A stretch of DNA of 64,000 nucleotides from Halobacillus sp. A5 (lineage in GTDB: Bacteria > Bacillota > Bacilli > Bacillales > Halobacillaceae): the NCBI RefSeq assembly GCF_024189315.1, contig NZ_JAIZEO010000002.1, positions 679,061 through 743,060 of the forward strand. The letters are read 5' to 3'. The notes under the pieces are model-generated. The model made no database searches, was not told the origin of the DNA, and worked only from the letters and a program-made list of their open reading frames with translations. The translations under genes were made by a program, and so were the position numbers. Below, piece after piece: positions 41,132 to 50,896 of this stretch; within the stretch, counting starts at the first letter, position 1, and every line of letters begins with the position of its first letter.

Positions 41132-41198
41132 TACCGGGTACACAAAAAGCAGCACCCTGTACCGGGTACACCTATCCACCACATCTGTACCCGGTACA
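41132..41198. repeat. REP-like triplet downstream of the RAYT gene (locus 6)
   Basis: Cores with centres G, G, C at about 41132, 41157 and 41186. The first lacks its leading G and emerges from a T-rich run that may terminate the transposase transcript; the last is followed by AAAACAATTCAAA, a variant of the ACACAATTCAAT tail. Confidence 0.9.
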
Positions 41199-41355
41199 AA
41201 ACAATTCAAAAAATTAAAACAATTACCGCCCGCCATCCTCTCACACAACTGTCACATCAACAATCGACAAAACCTTGCATAAGCCCCCAAATTCTAGTAA
41301 CATTATCCATAATTATGACCACCCAGTCACACATAAGAGAGAGGAAGACCTACAT

Positions 41356-42687
41356 ATGAAACGAACGATTCTCAGCCTCCTGCTCATCACGGCCACGACC
41401 CTCACCGCTTGTAGCAGCAACAGCGACGACACCCAGGAAGAACGCACCACACCTGTTGAAGTCGCCGAAGTGACTCAGGAAGACTTCACCATTGAACGAA
41501 AAATAGCCGGCAGAGCGGCTACAGATGAAGGCACACCCGTCACACCGAGCATCGCCGGGGAATTGGTGACGTTAAACGTAGCCAAGGGAGACCGTATCGA
41601 GGAAGGGGAGACCGTCGGCGTCGTGTCACCGGCCGACCAGGGAAGCCAGGTCGAGCTGCAGGAGGTCGCCGTCGAGCAGGCCCAGTCCCAGCTCGATGAC
41701 GCACGCACTCAATATGACCAGGCCGTCGAAGGAGTTGATACCGCCGAGGAACAAGTAGATCTCGCTCGTGAGGCTTCAGGGGCAGAAGCTGAGCAGACGA
41801 CAGAACAAGCCCGCCAGCAGTATGAGTCAGCCCAGCAAATAGCTGACGAAACGAAGAAGCTGGCTGACGAAGGAACTGTACCAGAATCAATTTATGAACA
41901 ATCCCAGGAACGCGCCGATCAAGCTGAATCTCAGCTTAATCAAGCGTCCGACCAAGGCGGCATGACTTCGTCAGCTGCAGCGGAAGCCGAAGCGCAGGTC
42001 GAACAGGCGGAGCAGGCAGTAAGTCAGGCCGAATCTGCTGTGGAACAGGCGGAGCTAGGTTTAGAGCAGGCACAGATTCAGCTGGATGACGCTCGAGAAC
42101 AATCCGAAAACGAAGCTGTGATTGCCGACGAAACAGGGGAAGTCGCTTCAGTCGAAGCAAGCGAAGGCGATCAAGTTTCAAACCAGCAGCCCTTCGCCAC
42201 AATTATCAGCTTAAATCCGATAACGATCACTGCATCGATCACCGATGAACAGCTGTCCCTTTTTAATGAAGACGAGGAAATCGACATAGAAATCCCGACC
42301 ATAGATGAAACAGTAACTGCCACCATCGATTATGTTCCATCTGTTCCAGACGATACGAATCTTTACCCCGTAGAAGCTGCGGTGGACAATGCAGAAGAAA
42401 ACATTAAGCCGGGTATGATGGCTTCTTTTCTCCTGCCTGAAAACGTTGTAGAAGATGCATTAATTGTCCCGGCGGATGCCGTCGTAGAACAGAGCGGAGA
42501 ATCGTATATCTACTTATTAAATGCTGACGGCGATGAAGTAGAACGCGTTGATATTGAAATCGAAGAGTCCCAGTCCGACCGCACAGCGATCACAGGGGAC
42601 ATATCGGCAGGCGATACGGTCGTCACGAACGGACAGCTGACGCTTGATGACGGAGCGCAAGTCGAAGTTATGAAGGAGGACGACTAA
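41356..42687 (+). CDS. RND efflux membrane-fusion lipoprotein
   Basis: 443 residues. A lipobox LTAC near residue 18 predicts a lipid anchor. Paired biotinyl-lipoyl halves flank a long Q/E/A-rich coiled coil (about 95-250, many QAE repeats), then beta-barrel and membrane-proximal domains, as in HlyD/AcrA adaptors. GTG of the pump follows the stop directly. In a Gram-positive cell it would bridge the pump to the wall side, with no TolC. Long in-frame extension to 41275 has no ribosome binding site. Confidence 0.88.
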   Translation: MKRTILSLLLITATTLTACSSNSDDTQEERTTPVEVAEVTQEDFTIERKIAGRAATDEGTPVTPSIAGELVTLNVAKGDRIEEGETVGVVSPADQGSQVELQEVAVEQAQSQLDDARTQYDQAVEGVDTAEEQVDLAREASGAEAEQTTEQARQQYESAQQIADETKKLADEGTVPESIYEQSQERADQAESQLNQASDQGGMTSSAAAEAEAQVEQAEQAVSQAESAVEQAELGLEQAQIQLDDAREQSENEAVIADETGEVASVEASEGDQVSNQQPFATIISLNPITITASITDEQLSLFNEDEEIDIEIPTIDETVTATIDYVPSVPDDTNLYPVEAAVDNAEENIKPGMMASFLLPENVVEDALIVPADAVVEQSGESYIYLLNADGDEVERVDIEIEESQSDRTAITGDISAGDTVVTNGQLTLDDGAQVEVMKEDD

Positions 42688-45600
42688 GTGAAGCTCGTCA
42701 ACCTATCCGTAAAGCGCCCCGTCGGCGTGATTATGGTCGTAGCGGCGATTCTTGCCCTCGGCTTTGTTTCACTGCGCTCACTTACGATCGACCTTTATCC
42801 TGAAATCGATCTGCCCGTAGCGGTCGTATCGACTTCCTATGAGGAAGCTGCCCCGCAGGAAGTGGAACGGCTCGTCAGTCAGCCGGTCGAATCGTCCGTC
42901 AGTGCAATTGAAGGCTTAGAAGTGCTGCAGTCCCAGTCACAATCAGGAGCATCGCTCGTCTTCATGCAGTTCAGCATGGGAACCGATCTCGACAGTACGC
43001 TCCTTGAAGTAAGGGAAAACGTTGACCAGGTCACCGAAGCGCTTCCTGAAGGAGCAGGAGAGCCTAGCGTGCTCCGTTTTGACCCACAGGCGCTTCCAAT
43101 CATGACGGTCGGCTTATCGGGCGATTCACCCGAGCAGCTTCAGCGTGTCGCCGAAGACCAGTTAATTCCACAGCTTGAACGACAGGAAGGCGTAGCGTCT
43201 GTCGATATCGAAGGCGGCAGCACCCGCCAGGTTGACATTCTCATCGACCGTGCGAAAATGGCCAGCTACGAGCTCGATACGGAAACCATTACACAGACAC
43301 TAAACGCTTCTAACCAGGCTGCATCAGCCGGTTCTGTAGAAAAAGGCGACCAGGATATCCAAATCAGGATCGACGGCGAATTTGACTCCATCGAAGACAT
43401 AGAACAAACGAATATCCAATCTCCATCCGGTGCCCAGGTAACCCTTGATCAAATCGCCGAAGTTGAAGAAAAATATGAATCCGACAGCGTCTCAGAAGTA
43501 AGCGGAGAATCATCCGTAGCGCTTTCGATTATGAAGAAGACCGACGGCAACACGGTAGAGACCGCCAACAACATACGCGACGCTCTCGATGAAGTTGAAG
43601 GCGATCTGCCTGATAGCGCCGACACAGAAGTCGTGCTCGATACAAGTGAATTTATTAAAACATCGATTAACAGCGTCGTGCTCAATATCATCATTGGCGG
43701 CATCATCTCGATCCTCGTCCTGATGCTTTTTCTAAAAAGTTTCCGGGCGACACTCGTCATCGGCATTTCTATTCCAATTGCCATCATCTCAACGTTTACG
43801 CTCATGTATTTCACCGGCGAAACGCTGAACGTCCTCACGATGGGAGGACTCGCGCTCGGCATCGGCATGATGGTCGACAGCTCGATCGTCATATTAGAAA
43901 GCATCGTCAGCTACCGGCAGCGCGGCTATCCAATGGTCGAAGCAGCTAAGAAAGGGGCATCTGAACTCGCCCCCGCCGTAATCGCATCAGCCACAACGAC
44001 TTTGGTCGTTTTTCTGCCGATCATTTTCGTAGAAGGCATTGCATCCGAACTGTTCACACCGCTCGCGATCACGATTTCCTTTGCCCTGATCACTGCGCTC
44101 GCCGTATCGGTTACGCTTATCCCGATGCTGTCGTCCAAACTATTGACGAAGCCTCTGCAGACGAGTGGACGCCGCTACTGGTTCGACCGATTTTTAGAAA
44201 AAGTGAACGACAAATACCGAACGTTGCTGAATAAAGTGCTTAAATGGCGCAAAACAACGGTTGCTCTCACACTCGCAGCCATCGTCGGCAGCGTCGCACT
44301 CATCCCGAGCATCGGCACTGAGTTTATTCCGCCGTCCGACCAGGGACAAATCGAAATCAACGTTGAAATGCCAGCCGCGACGTCACTAGAAGGCACCCAG
44401 GAGACGACCGATTCCATCGACCAGCGCCTGAAAAACTTCAGCGAAGATATCGATGTCAGCTACCTGTCTATTGGCGGCGGAGGCATGGGAGGGGATATCG
44501 GAAACGGCAGCTCCGACAGTGCCACGTTCACCCTGCAGCTGGTCGACCCTGATCAGAGGGAACATTCTACTCAAAACGTCATTAAGCAAATCGACGAAGA
44601 GCTGCGCGATATCCCGGGTGCTGAAATTTCCGTGACTGAACTTGACGCGGGTCTAGGAACCGGATCACCGCTCCAGATTCAGCTCAACGGACCTGAATAC
44701 GAAGTACTTGATGAATTGTCCCAGCAGGTGACGTACGTTATGGAAGACGTCGAAGGAGTCAGCGAGCCGACCTCTTCTACAGAGGAAGGACGCCCGGAGA
44801 TGAATATTGAAGTCGACCGCGACAAAGCGTCTCAGTATGGATTGACCGAGCAGGAAATTATCGCGCAGGTCCAGACGTCCTTCACAGGCCAGGTGGCTAC
44901 AAGGTACCGCGAAGCCAGTGAAGAAATTGACGTGCAGATGATTTTACCTGAAGAAGAACGACAGACGATCAATGATTTAGAAGGCATGTCCGTGCAGACA
45001 GCTAACGGCGGGATTATTCCGCTGTCTACAGTTGCCGAACTCGAGCAGGTGCAGGGACCCGTAAATCTTTTACGTGAAGATCAGCAGCCACAGGTGAACG
45101 TAGAATCAGAAGTCGTTGACCGCGACCTCGGCAGTACGACCGAAGATGTGCGCGCTGAACTCGAGAGCCTCAACTTTCCTGAAGGCTACTCGTATGAAAT
45201 AGGCGGTCAGGCACAGGATATGGAGGAAGCATTTGGAGATTTAGGTCTCGCGCTCATCTTCTCTATCTTCCTCGTCTACGCGGTGATGGCGATCCAGTTC
45301 GAGAACTTCCTGTTTCCTTTCATCATTATGTTCTCGCTGCCAGCTACTGTCGTCGGCATTACTTCCGGTCTGTTCCTAACCGGACTGCCGTTTAGTCTGC
45401 CGGCCTTCGTCGGGATCATCATGCTCGCCGGGATCGTCGTCAACAACGCCATCGTACTCGTTGACTACATTAATATATTACGTAGAAAAGGATACGACCG
45501 TACCGAAGCGATCTTAGACGCCGGTCCAAGCCGGATGCGTCCGATTCTCATGACCACACTGACGACGGTGCTCGGCATGGTACCGCTCGCAATTGGTATC

Positions 45601-45765
45601 GGGCAGGGCGCCGAAGCCCAGCAGCCGCTCGCCGTCACGATCATTTTCGGCTTAACGGTGTCGACATTCTTTACGCTCATATTAATCCCCGTCGTCTACA
45701 CGTATTTCGACGACCTATCCAAAAAAATAACCGGCTTCTTCCGCAAAAGACGCGACGAAGCTTAA
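42688..45765 (+). CDS. swrC: RND (HAE1-family) efflux pump, SwrC-like
   Basis: 1025 residues with 12 helices and two large extracytoplasmic loops. The proton-relay aspartate lies in the TM4 motif GIGMMVDSSIVILESI (about residue 396); AcrB has two Asp here, this protein has one followed by Ser. C-terminal IIMLAGIVVNNAIVLVDYIN is also typical. Closest well-known relative is B. subtilis SwrC (YerP), which exports surfactin and lipids. Start GTG 42688 uses AAGGAGGA in the end of the adaptor gene. Substrate unknown. Confidence 0.88.
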   Translation: MKLVNLSVKRPVGVIMVVAAILALGFVSLRSLTIDLYPEIDLPVAVVSTSYEEAAPQEVERLVSQPVESSVSAIEGLEVLQSQSQSGASLVFMQFSMGTDLDSTLLEVRENVDQVTEALPEGAGEPSVLRFDPQALPIMTVGLSGDSPEQLQRVAEDQLIPQLERQEGVASVDIEGGSTRQVDILIDRAKMASYELDTETITQTLNASNQAASAGSVEKGDQDIQIRIDGEFDSIEDIEQTNIQSPSGAQVTLDQIAEVEEKYESDSVSEVSGESSVALSIMKKTDGNTVETANNIRDALDEVEGDLPDSADTEVVLDTSEFIKTSINSVVLNIIIGGIISILVLMLFLKSFRATLVIGISIPIAIISTFTLMYFTGETLNVLTMGGLALGIGMMVDSSIVILESIVSYRQRGYPMVEAAKKGASELAPAVIASATTTLVVFLPIIFVEGIASELFTPLAITISFALITALAVSVTLIPMLSSKLLTKPLQTSGRRYWFDRFLEKVNDKYRTLLNKVLKWRKTTVALTLAAIVGSVALIPSIGTEFIPPSDQGQIEINVEMPAATSLEGTQETTDSIDQRLKNFSEDIDVSYLSIGGGGMGGDIGNGSSDSATFTLQLVDPDQREHSTQNVIKQIDEELRDIPGAEISVTELDAGLGTGSPLQIQLNGPEYEVLDELSQQVTYVMEDVEGVSEPTSSTEEGRPEMNIEVDRDKASQYGLTEQEIIAQVQTSFTGQVATRYREASEEIDVQMILPEEERQTINDLEGMSVQTANGGIIPLSTVAELEQVQGPVNLLREDQQPQVNVESEVVDRDLGSTTEDVRAELESLNFPEGYSYEIGGQAQDMEEAFGDLGLALIFSIFLVYAVMAIQFENFLFPFIIMFSLPATVVGITSGLFLTGLPFSLPAFVGIIMLAGIVVNNAIVLVDYINILRRKGYDRTEAILDAGPSRMRPILMTTLTTVLGMVPLAIGIGQGAEAQQPLAVTIIFGLTVSTFFTLILIPVVYTYFDDLSKKITGFFRKRRDEA

Positions 45766-45770
45766 CCATA

Positions 45771-45806
45771 ATACCCTGCCGCGGTCTCGGCAGGGTATTT
45801 TATTTT
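45771..45806 (+). terminator. Rho-independent terminator after the RND operon
   Basis: ATACCCTGCCG pairs perfectly with CGGCAGGGTAT around CGGTCT, followed by TTTATTTT. Confidence 0.9.
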
Positions 45807-45819
45807 CGGTCAATATTCG

Positions 45820-45839
45820 ATTATTTCCGGGGAAATAAT
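45820..45839. repeat. Perfect palindrome ATTATTTCC-GG-GGAAATAAT
   Basis: 9-bp arms with a 2-bp centre. A near-identical copy and a degenerate copy lie at 26641-26684. Could be an operator or a small dispersed palindrome; nothing in the sequence decides. Confidence 0.6.
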
Positions 45840-45870
45840 TCATTATTTTCTGCGGAGACCAAATCGTTTT

Positions 45871-45985
45871 CGCCCATAAAAAGCGCGATCCGCCCATAAG
45901 CGGTCTGCTTCCGCCCATAACTGCCCCGGAACGCCCATAAAAAGAAAATCCCGCCCACAACCGACCTCAATGCGCCCATAACCCG
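45871..45985. repeat. 20-21 bp period array of CGCCCATAA, 6 units
   Basis: CGCCCATAA (one unit CGCCCACAA) begins at 45871, 45891, 45912, 45932, 45952 and 45973, so all occurrences lie on one face of the helix. The interleaved bases are GC-rich and not conserved. Lies between the RND operon and the first PGA operon; the remaining 200 bp to pgsB include AT-rich, promoter-like DNA. Confidence 0.85.
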
Positions 45986-46194
45986 TGCCGCGCTCACTCC
46001 CAGCGCCCCAAAATCCTTGTCGAACCCCCACCATCCCCGTCGACCTTACACTAATAATCTAAAGCTAATTTACATTAATTTGAAAACTTTTACAGAACCC
46101 TTACATAACTATAAAAAAACTAACAAATTCGTGTGATAGTTTACGAGTATAGAAAGAAACAGCATTTTTTGTAAAAGAGAGGGAAGGGGATTCG

Positions 46195-47385
46195 ATGTTA
46201 TTAATACCGCTTATGATCATCATCGCGCTCAGTCTGGGCATCTATGAAATGAAGCGGCATCAGCGCCGCATCCGCTCCATTCCGATCCGGGTGAATGTGA
46301 ATGGGGTTCGAGGGAAGTCAACGGTAACGCGGTTGATTACGGGTGTTTTGAAGGAAGCGGGCAGGAAGACGGTCGGGAAGACGACCGGGACGTCCGCGCG
46401 TATGATTTACTGGCATACGAAGGAAGAGAAACCGATTCAGCGCCGTCTGGAGGGGCCGAATATAAGTGAGCAGAAGCATGTGATTAAGGAGGCCCACCAG
46501 CTGAAAGCTGAAGCGCTTGTTAGTGAATGTATGGCGGTGAATCCGGATTATCAGATTACTTTTCAAAATCAGATGCTGCAGGCGAATATTGGTGTGATCG
46601 TCAATGTACTTGAGGATCATCTCGATGTGATGGGGCCGACGGTTGATGAGGTGGCGGAAGCGTTCACGGCTACGATACCTTACCGCGGATACTTGATTCT
46701 AACCGATTCGCCGTACACGATATATTTTAGAAAAGTTGCCAGAAAGCGCAAAACACGCGTCATCATGGCAGATAACTCTCGTATTTCAGAAGAATACTTA
46801 CGCAGGTTTGAATATATGGTGTTTCCGGAGAATGCTTCGCTCGCCCTGGCGGTGGCAGAAGCGCTTGAGATTGATGAAGAAACGGCGCTCCGCGGCATGC
46901 TGAAGGCGCAGCCGGACCCTGGGGCAATGCGGATTCTTCCGGTTATGGACGAGGAAGAGCCGTGCTTTTTCGTCAATGGGTTTGCGGCAAATGATGCTGC
47001 TTCGACGTTGAACATCTGGCGGCGGATTGAGCAGACAAGCTACCCGCACAGCGACCCGATTTTGATTATGAACTGCCGGGAGGACCGCGTCGACCGTACC
47101 GAGCTGTTTGCGCGCGACGTCCTGCCGTACATTCATGCTGACCGTCTCGTCCTTATCGGTGAAGTGACCCATCCAATCGTCGATGCCTATGAAGCGGGCG
47201 GGATTCCCGCCAGGTATCTCATGAATCTTGAGAAGCATACGACCGAAGAGATTTTTCAGTCCCTAAAGCCTTATCTCAACAAAAAGGTAATTTACGGCGT
47301 CGGCAACATTCACGGCGCCGCTGAACCGTTAATTGAAAAATTCAAGACAAAGCATCAGCCAAAAAAAGAATTAGTTGTCAGCTAG
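46195..47385 (+). CDS. pgsB: Poly-gamma-glutamate synthase PgsB/CapB (operon 1)
   Basis: 396 residues. An N-terminal membrane helix (about 2-18) is followed by an amide-ligase domain with P-loop NGVRGKSTVTRLI (36-48), related to Mur ligases and folylpolyglutamate synthase. It activates glutamate with ATP and joins gamma-peptide bonds at the membrane. The sequence SECMAVNPDYQ and NVLEDHLDVMGPT are CapB signatures. GAGGGAAGGGG precedes ATG 46195. First gene of a five-gene operon. Confidence 0.95.
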   Translation: MLLIPLMIIIALSLGIYEMKRHQRRIRSIPIRVNVNGVRGKSTVTRLITGVLKEAGRKTVGKTTGTSARMIYWHTKEEKPIQRRLEGPNISEQKHVIKEAHQLKAEALVSECMAVNPDYQITFQNQMLQANIGVIVNVLEDHLDVMGPTVDEVAEAFTATIPYRGYLILTDSPYTIYFRKVARKRKTRVIMADNSRISEEYLRRFEYMVFPENASLALAVAEALEIDEETALRGMLKAQPDPGAMRILPVMDEEEPCFFVNGFAANDAASTLNIWRRIEQTSYPHSDPILIMNCREDRVDRTELFARDVLPYIHADRLVLIGEVTHPIVDAYEAGGIPARYLMNLEKHTTEEIFQSLKPYLNKKVIYGVGNIHGAAEPLIEKFKTKHQPKKELVVS

Positions 47386-47395
47386 GAGGCCTCCC

Positions 47396-47845
47396 ATGTT
47401 TGGATCCGATTTGTATATATCGTTAGTTGTAGGTGTGATTTTAAGCCTGATTTATTCTGAGAAAACCGGCATCCTTCCCGCCGGTCTCATTGTGCCGGGC
47501 TACTTAGCGTTGAGCTTCGATCAGCCTGTGTATATGCTGACTGTTTTTCTAATCAGCTTCTTAACCTATTTTATTGTCCAGTACGGCATCGCGCGCTTTT
47601 CGATTCTTTACGGGCGGAGAAAATTTGCCGCCATGCTTACTACAGGCATCGTTATTAAACTGCTGCTCGATGCTGTTTATCCCGTCGTGCCGTTTGAAAT
47701 TTATGAACTCCGGGGGATCGGGGTCATTGTTCCAGGCTTAATCGCAAACACGATTCAAAAGCAGGGATTGTTCCCAACGGTGATCAGCACGCTGCTCCTC
47801 AGTGGTCTGACTTTTTTAATCATGTTTGCTTACTTCTTATTTTAG
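47396..47845 (+). CDS. pgsC: Poly-gamma-glutamate synthesis membrane protein PgsC/CapC (operon 1)
   Basis: 149 residues, four to five transmembrane helices, with the family signatures YSEKTGILPAGLIVPGYLAL (about 18-37) and GIGVIVPGLIANTIQKQG. Partner of PgsB in the polymerase complex. The Shine-Dalgarno sequence is part of a perfect palindrome GGAGGCCTCC just before ATG 47396; longer frame starts overlap the end of pgsB. Confidence 0.93.
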   Translation: MFGSDLYISLVVGVILSLIYSEKTGILPAGLIVPGYLALSFDQPVYMLTVFLISFLTYFIVQYGIARFSILYGRRKFAAMLTTGIVIKLLLDAVYPVVPFEIYELRGIGVIVPGLIANTIQKQGLFPTVISTLLLSGLTFLIMFAYFLF

Positions 47846-47857
47846 GGTGAATACCAT

Positions 47858-49018
47858 ATGGCAAAAAAATTGAACTTCAAAGAAAAGATGTTAAAGCAGA
47901 GCAAATGGCATAAAAAACGCACGTCGCTCCATACGTTAATCGCCATGCTCGTTGTGCTCGCTCTCGTCTATCCGCTGAACCATTATATGAAGCCGTCGGC
48001 AACAGCGGTGGAAGAAGACGATTCGAGGTTCACCGCTTCTGTCGTAGGGGACATCATGTTCGGACGCTTCACAGAACATGTCGCAGAAAAAGACTCCTAT
48101 GATGCTCATTTTGACAACGTCCGTGAGCTGTTTAATAACTCTGATTATGTCGCCGGCAACTTCGAGCATCCGGTTGTACTTAATGAAGACGCGGTTCCGA
48201 TTGAGAAAGCGTACAATTTTAAAACGCAGCCGGAAGCCGTTGAAGCGCTGGAGAACGCCAATTTTACCGTTGCTAATCTTGCCAATAATAATATTCTCGA
48301 CTACGGAATTACCGGTTTAACCGATACCGTCAATACGTTTAATGATTCAGAAACTGACGTAATCGGGGCCGGCCAGAACTTAACCGAAGCGGGAGAGATT
48401 CACTACAAGGAATATAACGGCGTGACGGTCGCAAGCCTTGGATTTAACGACATTCTTGAATACAGTACACGCGCCACCGACACGGCAGCCGGCGTCCTCG
48501 GCGCTGATCCCGAGACGTTTCTTCCGCTGATTCAGGAAGCGAAGGAGAATGCTGATCTTGTCTTCGTCCACGTTCACTGGGGCAAAGAATATGAAAATGA
48601 TATTCAGCCCAAACAGCGTGATTACGCCCATGCGATGGCCGATGCCGGAGCAGACGCCATTTTTGGATCGCACGCTCATGTTATAGCACCGATTGAGAAG
48701 TACGAGGACACGGTCATTTTCTACAGTCTCGGCAACTTCATTTTTGACCAGGGCTGGTCGCGCACGAAGGAATCTGCAGTCGTTCAGTACCATTTAGAGG
48801 AAGACGGTTCCGCCCGGTTTGAGGTGCTGCCTTCTTATATTGAAGAAACGAAGCCATCTCTGCTGACGGAGAACGAACGTTACCGCACTACCACCATATT
48901 AAGAAAAATGACGAAGGAGCTGGATGAAGCGGATTGGAGTAAACAAGGCAGCCGCGCCGTAATCCCAGTCGATCACTCACACATTACAGCCGAGGAGGAG
49001 AGCAGCCTTGCAGAATAA
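47858..49018 (+). CDS. pgsA: Poly-gamma-glutamate synthesis protein PgsA/CapA (operon 1)
   Basis: 386 residues. A short basic N-terminus (KLNFKEKMLKQSKWHKKRT) precedes one membrane helix (about 25-43). The outside domain has the calcineurin-like CapA fold: SVVGDIMFGRF near 60, NFEHPV, LANNNILDYG, HWGKEYEN and GSHAHVIAPIE. PgsA is needed for export or stability of PGA. GGTGAATACC precedes ATG 47858. Overlaps the next gene by 11 bp. Confidence 0.93.
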   Translation: MAKKLNFKEKMLKQSKWHKKRTSLHTLIAMLVVLALVYPLNHYMKPSATAVEEDDSRFTASVVGDIMFGRFTEHVAEKDSYDAHFDNVRELFNNSDYVAGNFEHPVVLNEDAVPIEKAYNFKTQPEAVEALENANFTVANLANNNILDYGITGLTDTVNTFNDSETDVIGAGQNLTEAGEIHYKEYNGVTVASLGFNDILEYSTRATDTAAGVLGADPETFLPLIQEAKENADLVFVHVHWGKEYENDIQPKQRDYAHAMADAGADAIFGSHAHVIAPIEKYEDTVIFYSLGNFIFDQGWSRTKESAVVQYHLEEDGSARFEVLPSYIEETKPSLLTENERYRTTTILRKMTKELDEADWSKQGSRAVIPVDHSHITAEEESSLAE

Positions 49019-50669
49019 AATACTCATTACCGTGCTGTCCGTCATTGTCGTGGCGGGCATGTGGTTCTACTATCAAGTCGAAGGCGTAACACCCGGGAAC
49101 TCGATCTTCAGCCAATCTTCAAATAAAGAACATAAAGACCCTGTCGAAACGGATCAGGGGTATGGCGTCAGCGCCTCTAACCCAGCTGCTGTAGAAGCAG
49201 GAATGAAGATTTTAGAAAAAGGCGGTTCTGCCGCTGATGCAGCCGTCGCGGTTTCTTACGTCTTAAGCGTCGTCGAGCCTTATGGTTCAGGCATCGGAGG
49301 AGGCGGCGAAACGCTTTACCATCCCGCAGACGGCGACCCGGTCACTTACGTGTATAACGAAAACGCTCCGCTCAACGGAGAAATGCCGGAGGATAACGTA
49401 GGTCTCCCGGGATTTGTCAAAGGAATGGAGCAGCTGAACGCCGACCTCGGCAACCTGGAAATGAACGAGCTGCTCCAGCCTGCTATTGACGTGGCAGAAG
49501 GGGGTTTTGAAGTAGACAATAGTCTGCACAGCCGCTTAAAGGCTGCTCAGTATCGCATGCCGATATCCGATCTGCCTCACCTTTATCCTGATGGAACCCC
49601 AGTGAATCCGGGCGTTACGATCAAGCAGGAAGAGCTCGCCCAGACGCTTAAAGCGATACGCGACGGGGGAGCGGACAGCTTTTACAACGACGAACTCGGG
49701 CAGAATTTTCTTGCGAATACATCCGGGCACAGCGAGCAGGATTTAACCGAGTATGAAGTGAAAACCGCCGAGCCCGCAACCGGCAGCTTTGCAGGTTATG
49801 ATGTCATCACAGCGCCCCCGCCTTTTGGCGGCACCGCATTGATACAGTCGCTTCACATGGTTGAAGACATGGAACTGGAAAAATCCGCAGCGAATCACGA
49901 AGAGTACATCCACCTCTTAGGAGAGATCATTAAGCAGAGCTACAGCGATCGTCTCTCTCACATTAGCGACCCTGAATTTAATCAAATAGATGTCGCTACG
50001 ATGACAAGCGACGCCTACGCCGAGAATCTTGCTGAGGATATATCCACGGATCAGCTGTCCGAGGATATCGAGATTAACGACAGCCCGGCCGATGAAGCCG
50101 ATCACGCCAACACGACCCATTTTGTCATCGTCGATAAAGAAGGCAACATGGCGTCAACAACGAACACGCTCAGTAACTTTTTCGGATCCGGCAAATTCGT
50201 CGACGGCTATTTCTTAAACAACCAGCTTTCAAACTTCAGCGAAACACCGGGATCCGTAAACGCCCCCGAGCCAGGGAAGAGCCCGAGAAGCTACACCGCA
50301 CCAACGATCCTGGCCAAAGACGGCCAGCCCGTCATCGGCATCGGCACACCAGGCGGGAAGCGGATCCCGATGATGATCACCGACGTGCTCACACGCCATC
50401 TGCTGCTGGATCAGCCGCTTGAAGAAGTCGTCGAGGAGCCGCGCTTTTACGTCGAAGAAGAGGAGGTGATTATGGAAGAAGCCTTCGCCGACAGCTTAGA
50501 CGAAGACGTCACACAGCAGCTGCAGGACAAAGGATACCGACTCGACACGTACGACTCTGACCAATTTTACGGAGCGATCCACAGCCTCGTCATCGACCGG
50601 GAGCAGGGCCTTATGTACGGCGCCGCCGACAGCCGCCGCGCCGGTGACTGGCAAATCAAAGAAAATTAG
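49008..50669 (+). CDS. capD: Gamma-glutamyltransferase-like PGA transpeptidase CapD/PgsD (operon 1)
   Basis: 553 residues with an N-terminal anchor helix (about 5-21) and a self-cleaving gamma-glutamyltransferase domain. The nucleophile threonine is in NTTHFVIVD (Thr369), GSGIGGGGE near 93-101 and TPGGKRIP near the C-terminus. CapD attaches PGA to the cell wall or trims it. The canonical substrate arginine motif (DYRETAP in GGTs) reads VYNENAP here, so the substrate-carboxylate arginine is missing at that place. Start TTG 49008 follows GAGGAGGAG. Confidence 0.88.
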   Translation: MQNKILITVLSVIVVAGMWFYYQVEGVTPGNSIFSQSSNKEHKDPVETDQGYGVSASNPAAVEAGMKILEKGGSAADAAVAVSYVLSVVEPYGSGIGGGGETLYHPADGDPVTYVYNENAPLNGEMPEDNVGLPGFVKGMEQLNADLGNLEMNELLQPAIDVAEGGFEVDNSLHSRLKAAQYRMPISDLPHLYPDGTPVNPGVTIKQEELAQTLKAIRDGGADSFYNDELGQNFLANTSGHSEQDLTEYEVKTAEPATGSFAGYDVITAPPPFGGTALIQSLHMVEDMELEKSAANHEEYIHLLGEIIKQSYSDRLSHISDPEFNQIDVATMTSDAYAENLAEDISTDQLSEDIEINDSPADEADHANTTHFVIVDKEGNMASTTNTLSNFFGSGKFVDGYFLNNQLSNFSETPGSVNAPEPGKSPRSYTAPTILAKDGQPVIGIGTPGGKRIPMMITDVLTRHLLLDQPLEEVVEEPRFYVEEEEVIMEEAFADSLDEDVTQQLQDKGYRLDTYDSDQFYGAIHSLVIDREQGLMYGAADSRRAGDWQIKEN

Positions 50670-50680
50670 GAGAGACCCAT

Positions 50681-50857
50681 ATGATCAAAAAATTTCTTAA
50701 AGAATCACGCTCATTTATTCTGCTCGGACTGGTCATAATCGCCATGGCCACATTCAAACAAGTCGACACGATCAACGACGAAGACAGAACCTTTATCGAG
50801 AACTTCAACGCCGAGCAAAACAACAATGAAGAAGACGAGAGCATCATCAGCAACTAA
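50681..50857 (+). CDS. pgsE: PgsE/CapE-like small membrane protein (operon 1)
   Basis: 58 residues: a basic start (MIKKFLKESR), one helix (SFILLGLVIIAMATF) and an acidic tail (INDEDRTFIENFNAEQNNNE). TAGGAGAG precedes ATG 50681, 11 bp after capD. Size, topology and place match PgsE (CapE), the fourth small component required for PGA production in Bacillus. No counterpart is seen after the second operon. Confidence 0.75.
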   Translation: MIKKFLKESRSFILLGLVIIAMATFKQVDTINDEDRTFIENFNAEQNNNEEDESIISN

Positions 50858-50867
50858 ACAAAAATCG

Positions 50868-50895
50868 CCGAGCTCCTCCCGGGGGCTCGGTTTTA
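50868..50895 (+). terminator. Terminator of PGA operon 1
   Basis: CCGAGCTCC pairs with GGGGCTCGG (one wobble) around TCCCG, followed by TTTTA. Confidence 0.75.
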
Positions 50896-50896
50896 C

